This document shows positions 7,377-13,126 of a stretch of 13,126 nucleotides of DNA, piece by piece. Location: the NCBI GenBank assembly GCA_000333855.2, contig CM007344.1:1-13126 (forward strand), written 5' to 3'. This DNA is from Endotrypanum monterogeii (Eukaryota; Euglenozoa; Kinetoplastea; Trypanosomatida; Trypanosomatidae). The notes under the pieces were generated by a model. That model did no database searches. It had not been told where the DNA came from and saw only the letters and a program-made list of their open reading frames with translations. Both the position numbers and the translations under genes were made by a program. Position 1 is the stretch's first letter. Every line of letters starts with the position of its first letter.

Positions 7377-8521
7377 TACGCTGCATACTTATCTGCCCCT
7401 TTGTGCCCCACAGACTCTCCTCGCTCCTCCGATCTCCCACCCCGAATGAGGTGCGCCCATCGGGCGATGTAAGTGCGACGTCGCCGTGGCGCACTCTAAC
7501 GACTATCGCCGTTACCGCGACGTGTTCAAACGATCGTGACGTCTTCACCTCTTTCGAGTTGGAGAGTGAGCTCTTTCTCGCCGAGCAAGACCTCGAACAG
7601 CCGCCCCCGTCCTGTGCGATTCCACAAAAGACGAAGTGCCAAACATCCGAAAATATACGACCTGCGTTGGCACCCTCACCATCCACTGCTGCCTCGTCGC
7701 TTCATCTTGATCAACTCAAGACATCTTCGTCCAGGTTGGTGTACGCGAAAACAACGCCCATACAACCTTTCGTGACATCAACACCACCTTCACAAAACTC
7801 GCCTTTCCCCATCACAGGCTACCAACCTGCTAGACGGTCAAGTCTTCTTCGGAAGTCACGGTGGGTCAACGTGTTGCATGAACACTACAGAGAAGCTGTG
7901 CCGGAGTACGTGGATGTCTGTCTTCAAGTGCTGCAGAATATCTATCACACATGGCATGAGTGTGTGGCAAGCTGTCACAGCGACGAAGGCGGGCGAGGAC
8001 TTTCAAAAAACTTTGGGGAAGGGAGTTGCTTTGCCAAACGTGTCGATGCGATGTTGCGTGACGCCCACGCTGATGCGCTTTTGACTCTGTTGGAGGGGGT
8101 GGTCTGCACACAAGGTAATGATGACGTGTGTGTCAACGGTGCTGAACCATTCCGCTTGGCGCTTATCCTTAACTTGGTTGAAGCTCTCACCCGACGGTTT
8201 GTCGACATGAGGGGAAAGCATGTGGCCCACCTCAGTAGGCTTCTGCTGGGCTGTCCGTACCTGCTTCTCACGTTTCCCTCTGCACTGCGCGCCCTCTCGC
8301 AGGAGTTGGTGGCGACAATCCAAGACCGCATCTGGGAAGCTTTCACATTCTTGTGCTACGCAACGCGTCGAGGTTTGCGCAGGAGTCAAAACACGGACTG
8401 CCTTGAGGCGCTGCTGTGTGGCGTTTACATGCGACGCCTGCATGGGATCGCAACTGCACCACACGGCAGCCAAGGCCGTCGTACTTCACCCACCACCCCA
8501 CCCACCTGTGGAACCTCGTAG
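7361..8521 (+). pseudogene. N-terminal part of a large kinetoplastid-type protein of unknown function, interrupted by a frameshift
   Basis: The frame runs from ATG 7361 to TAG 8519-8521 (386 residues). The family is not recognised. Residues 1-25 are rich in Arg and hydrophobic residues, with no acidic residue before Glu30, resembling a mitochondrial presequence. Residues 26-160 are Ser/Thr/Pro-rich and probably disordered. From about 163 to 360 the sequence is dense, predicted helical and protein-like (for example around RWVNVLHEHYREAVPEYV and LALILNLVEALTRRFVDMRG). After about residue 362 it decays into a Pro/Thr tail and stops, while frame 1 opens at 8407 and runs on to 11289. That frame has no ATG until about 8710, so the two parts look like one gene of about 1309 codons broken by a one-base deletion (or equivalent). 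Whether this is a real lesion or a sequence error cannot be decided here. Confidence 0.7.
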
Positions 8522-11289
8522 ATCCTATAGATCGAAGATGGAAGCGCCAGCAAACATGTTCGTTGTTTCCTCCTTGTCTCGGGGCGGAGGTGCGGCAGGC
8601 AGCTCTGTGTCATCTCCTGCACCGCACTTTCCTGAATGCTGCCGAAGCGGTCATAGCGGAGAGAGTTGACCTTCTTCTCGCCTGGGCACTTCTTCTGGCG
8701 AGGGATGATATGAACCCCGTTGTTCACGCAGCAGTAGTTCTGAGACTACGCAAGGGCCGCAAGCTGGCAAAGGGCAGCGCACCCTCGTGTGCTCCATCAC
8801 TCTCTCCTCTGTCATGGCGACGTCTCGCTCTTGGTGTCGAGCCAACCTCACCTCTTTTTGCCGGAGGAAGGCGGGACTGCGGTACCGCGCCGGCTGACGC
8901 GGCTGCGATATTTCAGCGCGTCGACCAGATGGCAAAAGACACAGACGGGTGGGCGGTGCCCTCGGCTGACCGCTGTCTACTCTCTGTGTTGGTGGGCCGA
9001 CGCATAACACAGAAGCAAGAGACCTCAGGAAGAGAAGCGACAGCAAAAGTATGCCCGGTAGGCTTGGCGGCACAGCGTTCACAGAAGGGTGCAGTCAAGG
9101 CACTACGGGCGTATGCTCGTCTGCGGTGGGGTGTGCCTTGCGCCGATGAAGTGAAATGGCTACTGGGGAGCGATGTTTCATTACATCTGGGCACTCGAGC
9201 TTTAACAGGAACACCGAGGGGGCCTTGTGTGACTGCGGTTAAACACGAGGCTGCTGAAGAATGGGAGGCTGTTGTGGATATTGCTGCGAATCTACCGCCA
9301 CACGCTTTCTGTCTCGCCGAAGTTCTCTGTGTGCGCCTTATACAACGCATCCATTCCTGGAAAGGAGCGTCATTCGACAAATCCACACATCTTTATGCTT
9401 CTAGTGACTCGAGTCAAAAATCTGTAGCTACCGTGGCAGCTTCGCAACAACATCGTACTATGACGGCACTATCGAAGCTATCGGCTCACACACGTGCGGA
9501 GGTGATCACGGCTGCCTTCCTCAACCTAAAAAATGAGGTTCCCACGCCATGGGAAACGCACCAGTGCGGCAGAGAGAACATTGAAATCTTCTCCCCAGAC
9601 GCCGCATCCCTAGCACCGATGGGGCCGCACATATCCAAAGGCACATGCTGCTCGCTCGTTAGTGTCCTGTGCCGGGACGCAGGGAGTGCCGTACGAGTGG
9701 TGCGCGAGTTGATCAGCTGTCGCGAGATGATGGCGTTTCCCCTCTCCCTCAGAAGCATCCAGCGGTTGTGCGGGTGGTTGATGGCGCTTCCAGCCCCGAT
9801 GCACTCCTCTGAGCTAGTGCAAGTGATTCGTGAGTGGGCAGCGATAGAGAAAAGCAAACTGAGAGGAGTTCTATCACTTCCCAATGCGTCTTTGATCGCG
9901 TGGGACAGAGCGGTGAGAACAGCGATGGAGCAGCACGCCGCTCAGGCGTTTTTGATGAGGTGGGAGGTACCGTGCATGCTTGATTTTGTGTCGACCGTGG
10001 AATCCCCCTATCCCTGCGGTGAGGAGCTACGCAGCACATATGGCCTCATGATGGGCCCTGCCTCAGCCCAGTTGCGACGACTTCAATGGATTGCAGAAGC
10101 CAACAGCAGCGTCGTTCGAGAATGGTATTGGAATATCGGCATTGCATCCTCGCGGACACACTGGGCAACATTGGTCACATCTGATCCCTTGCTGTCGGCC
10201 ACAGCGGCCGTTCCTGCTGCGGTGCTTCTGGTTCAGGCGACGGAAGCAGACCTCACGGACACAGAGGATAACACGGCTGCACAGCTCCTGTGCCGGCGCT
10301 CCTTTCAGTATTTCCGCGATGCTCGCACGCTCTCTTGGAGTGATGAGACCCTCTGCTCAGCACTGGAAAATATTCGTGAGGTCGCGTTCGCAGGTACGCT
10401 CCTTGGGGTGTCTAATGCCGTACCCATCTCGGCTGATCGATGCACTAGAACATGCGCCGATGTTCAGGTACCACCCGCTACACTGGGACACTCCTACGAG
10501 GCTATCATTTCTGCTCCTGTCTTGCACTACCTCCACTCTGCGTGGAGGAAGACTGTGTCATCGGACACGACCATTGCTACCACCTTTAGTGTTGAAGAGT
10601 TGAGCGACGCGCTTTGGACCTTTGTAATTTATACTCAATTTCTTCAGCGCACGCGCCTCACGTGTGTCGATAACACTCAAGGTGGTGAGGGGGCGAGCGA
10701 TTATCGACTTTGGTGGGCCGCCACTGCCTACGTGAACTGTTTGAATGACGCATGGCGCGCGATCATGTCGAACGCGGCGTCAGGAATGCCCACCTTCTCG
10801 AATTGCAAATTTGACGGCAACACATTTCTGGCTTGCTTGCCTCTTTTTTATCGCTCAGCGCTATGCCTGTACGATACTTTGGTGAGCGACGAGAAAAAAG
10901 CTCACAGTAGCGGAAACGAGGCACCGTGGAGCTTCCCAGTCCTCCCTAGTAGTCTACACGAAGCCGCGTTTCGTGCCATGGTGATGAGCCCAGATATAGA
11001 GAAGCGCACGATCGAGCAAACGTTGCTGCTGGCCGACTCTGTGTCTCGCAAATGGGCTGCTAGAACGCTAGCATCCTCTTCACATACATTTTTGTCAGAT
11101 GAGGTGCCAATGGGCTCATCCGTTGGCGCATCGCCCACACTCTGGATACCTTTCTCAGCTTATCAATTTGTGGTATCCACTTACGCAGCAAATCGAACGT
11201 CACTCCCGCCCCGGGTCCAAGCTTGCTGTGAAGCGGCGCTCCATCGCGAAGAAAAATACTCATCGAAAGTGGTGGGAGGGGTGACATGA
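8407..11289 (+). pseudogene. C-terminal part of the same large protein of unknown function (frame 1)
   Basis: Frame 1 opens after a TGA at 8404-8406 and stays open for about 960 codons to TGA at 11287-11289. Such a long open frame without decay argues for recent coding constraint. The first real ATG is near 8710, in ARDDMNPVV. The protein-like text before it (about 8525-8700, including AALCHLLHRTFLNAAEA) shows that translation should enter from upstream, hence the frameshift model. The chain is predicted mostly helical, with many Trp, Cys and Leu residues and no catalytic motif, transmembrane segment or clear repeat that I can recognise. Together with the basic N terminus in the first part, a mitochondrial helical scaffold or RNA-associated protein is possible, but that is a guess. 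If the frameshift proves to be an assembly error, both parts should be annotated as one intact CDS from 7361 to 11289. Confidence 0.75.
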
Positions 11290-12105
11290 TCGGGTTTGCT
11301 ACCTCCCTCTCCCCCCCCTGCTCCCTCTGCATCTCTGCTCTACCCAGCGCACTTGACGCAACGTCCTCGGAGCGAGTGGGCCAAAGTCAACATTAAAATG
11401 TACATGTGTACGCATGCAGGACCTGAGAGACCAGCAGTCTGACCTAAGAAAAACTTTATTCCCCCATGGGCGCTTCATCACGACCGGTTATGCCGAAGTT
11501 TTTTCTGCTCTTTCCCCTGCCATCCGTGCAACGCATTTATACTCCGCTGACGTATAGCTGCACAGTACAAGCAGAGACCTGCATCCTCTTCTTTTTGTTG
11601 TTGTTTTTTTGTGGAGAGGGAGGGTCGTCTACACATTTGTGCGATCCTACTGTTACCTTGACACACAGTGAAGGCTCTTACTCGTCTGCTCACGAGGGCG
11701 CGGCTCGTTTCCGTCGATGTTGTTCTTTTTATTCTGAGCGGCAAATCGCTCGATACTTCTTGCCTACTCTTATCCGACTCCGCCCCCTCCCCCCCCCTCC
11801 CCCGCGACTTCGACCCGTTCTTTCTCTCCCCAGTTGTACCCACACTACTTGGCAGTTGCGTGGCCATCGTAAACTACTCCGCAACAACAACAACAAAAGA
11901 AAAAAAAGCGAAGCACAACCAGATTCAAGTGGGGGAAAAAAAGCAGAAACGAGGGGGGACACAGACGCTTTGCGCATTGATGGCATCGTCAAGCCTGTTG
12001 AAGACGCTTCACCTCATTTCGCTTCCCCACCCGCGAGATATTCCTTCAACCCGCAATGTCGCTGTCTGCGGGGTGCGCTGTGGTCATTGACGATATGATT
12101 TGAAG
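11290..12105 (+). other. Spacer: probable 3' UTR of the split large gene
   Basis: No gene is supported. Long open frames here (for example 11466-12098) are made of Pro, Leu, Phe and Arg runs from C/T-rich tracts and an AAC/A-rich patch at about 11880-11945. They show no domain-like text and do not continue past the tracts. The region probably holds the 3' UTR of the large gene. Confidence 0.6.
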
Positions 12106-12147
12106 ATTTCTTTAACCCCCTCTACCGCATGTTTCCGCACCTGTGAG
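12106..12147 (+). promoter_or_regulatory. Putative trans-splice acceptor of the TAG-interrupted small gene
   Basis: A pyrimidine-rich stretch (about 12106-12142) is followed by the first AG at 12146-12147. Between that AG and 12253 there is no ATG, so the ATG at 12253 would be the first start codon on a message spliced here. This arrangement supports the small downstream ORF as a genuine or former gene. Confidence 0.4.
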
Positions 12148-12252
12148 TCAACAGAGAAGGGAAGAGAGGGAGAGGAAGTTGTCGATAATACTTTGCACCC
12201 GCCTACAGGTGCACTTGTGCACGTTGCTCAGCCCGTGTCGTGGTTCACTTCC

Positions 12253-12558
12253 ATGGCAAGAGCACGACGTTATACCTCACCACCACTACCAGGCACCTGC
12301 ACACTCATCCAGAAAAGAAACCTCAAGGCAGTCAATGATCGCCTTCCCTTCATTGACACGCACGGAGATACAGCCAGTACAGGTCTTCCGTACAGTGTCA
12401 CAGGCAACTCTTCTGCCTTTTTATTGACAGACGATCTCAAGTACCTAGAATAGAGGGAGAAGATTATCAACAAGGCATCAGGATGCACCGCGCTTCGATT
12501 TGGAGGCACGTACCACTCCCTGGGCACATGGCACATGCGAAAGCACTTCGGAGAGTGA
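12253..12558 (+). pseudogene. Small gene candidate (about 101 codons) with one in-frame TAG
   Basis: From ATG 12253 a frame codes for 66 residues to TAG at 12451-12453, then continues in the same frame for another 34 residues to TGA at 12556-12558. Both halves read like ordinary protein: LPFIDTHGDT and SAFLLTDDLKYLE before the stop, ALRFGGTYHSLGTWHMRKHF after it, with Trp, Tyr, His and Gly well represented and no low-complexity runs. Codons are mixed, with a C/G-leaning third position in many. I do not recognise the family. Possible readings are a short gene truly ending at TAG, a recently inactivated gene, stop-codon readthrough or a base-call error. The genetic code is not reassigned here, since the UCH37-like gene ends normally in TAG. 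Confidence 0.45.
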
Positions 12559-12564
12559 GAGGGT

Positions 12565-12900
12565 CAAACTCTACGAGGTACCGAGACTTCGTGGCGACTC
12601 ATCGCTGCGGATAACAGCGACCAGACCGGGGGCAGTGGCGTGGCGTCGGTGCGGCCCGCGACAGTGAGCGCGTGTCTACCGTGCGTGCTGTGGTGGCAAG
12701 TGTCAAGCCGACTCGCGCACATGGCACCCCCGGTGCTCACCAGCCTGCTTGTTGCGCGCCTGAGTTCACCCCACGAGATGCATAGTGTGTGGAGAAGCAG
12801 CATGTGGGAGAAGAAGGCTCTGGTGATGTCTGGTGTCAGGGTGTGACATGGCCCTGTGGACAAGGACACGAGTACGATGGGGGGAACAAGTCTCGTTCGT
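12565..12900 (+). repeat. Dispersed repeat, copy B (SIDER-like retroposon?)
   Basis: The core 12701-12845 is 138/145 identical to 281-425 with no gap, same strand. Similarity to copy A resumes around 12870-12900 after extra bases missing from copy A. The GC-rich stretch before the core (about 12565-12700) has no match in copy A and may be the rest of a longer element that copy A has lost. A short frame reads through both cores (MAPPV, SLLVARLSSPHEM, WEKKALVMSG) but ends at different places and has no independent support as a gene. Outer limits are approximate. Confidence 0.7.
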
Positions 12901-13126
12901 TTTGCTAGTGTACATAGCTGCATTTCGGGGTATCCTGCGAGGGCCCTATAATCCCCGCTCATTGGCGCACATCATGTTGCACATTCCTTGACTGATGTTG
13001 CGTGTCCGCTATCTTTAAGCATGCTAGGTTTATTTGCTGATGAGGGAGTTCTCCCCACCATCATACACCCATCACACTATCACGATCGGTGCTCACCTTA
13101 CTCGGACTCTTAATACCTTACTTCCT
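12901..13126 (+). other. Spacer to the window end
   Basis: No gene is visible. The last 80 bases become C/T-rich with alternating CA/TCA units, which could be the beginning of a splice-acceptor region for a gene beyond the window, but no AG plus ATG combination is present here. Confidence 0.5.

Noticed and set aside
8220..8669. Third-frame open stretch across the frameshift region, considered as a bridging segment
   Set aside because: A single shift from frame 2 to frame 1 explains the gene; the third frame is Ser/Gly/Pro-rich with no matching helical character.
10091..10603. 170-residue open frame overlapping the large gene in another frame
   Set aside because: The main frame is continuous and protein-like through this region, so this is a shadow frame and not a second frameshift.
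11466..12098. 210-residue open frame on the + strand
   Set aside because: Composition is dictated by C/T-rich and AAC/A-rich tracts (Leu/Phe, Pro and Asn/Lys runs); no recognisable domain or conserved-looking text.
12451..12453. Reassigned TAG codon, as in some trypanosomatids with altered codes
   Set aside because: The UCH37-like gene ends in TAG exactly where the family ends, and no other in-frame stops occur within the other genes, so the standard code applies.
1..13126. tRNA, rRNA or snRNA genes and CRISPR arrays
   Set aside because: No tRNA-like arm pattern, conserved RNA core or regularly spaced repeat array was found by eye; the tandem repeats present are simple microsatellites.

Overview
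The window looks like nuclear DNA of a trypanosomatid flagellate, most likely Leishmania or a close relative in the Leishmaniinae. All convincing coding regions are intronless and on the + strand. They are separated by long pyrimidine-rich, microsatellite-rich spacers, and each start is preceded by a polypyrimidine tract and an AG that would suit spliced-leader trans-splicing. One gene is a clear eukaryotic UCH37/UCHL5-type deubiquitinase. This fits a stretch of a polycistronic transcription unit. I cannot fix the genus or species by eye.

Layout: (1) 1-1997 is non-coding, probably the 3' UTR of an upstream gene plus the 5' region of the next. It carries a dispersed repeat (copy A, ~278-455), A-tracts and TA/TTTA microsatellites. 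(2) 1998-4334 encodes a 778-residue protein with an N-terminal doublecortin-like ubiquitin fold, a long disordered linker and a C-terminal degenerate P-loop NTPase module. (3) 4335-5363 is spacer. (4) 5364-6287 encodes UCH37/UCHL5 with all four catalytic residues and the C-terminal ULD helix, but not the tail that binds Rpn13 in animals. (5) 6288-7360 is spacer with a (TG)~25 run. (6) 7361-11289 is one large gene of unknown function split across two frames by an apparent single frameshift between 8407 and 8521. (7) 11290-12252 is spacer. (8) 12253-12558 is a short candidate gene interrupted by one in-frame TAG. (9) ~12560-12900 carries copy B of the dispersed repeat, 95% identical to copy A over 145 gap-free bases and in the same orientation. 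The rest is pyrimidine-rich spacer.

The genes show no obvious shared pathway, as is normal for trypanosomatid gene clusters, where regulation is mostly post-transcriptional through UTRs. Observations most worth a second look are the doublecortin-NTPase fusion with its substituted Walker A lysine, the TAG-interrupted small ORF that looks coding on both sides of the stop, the frameshifted giant ORF with an overlapping upstream ORF at its start, and the two near-identical direct repeats that bracket the cluster.
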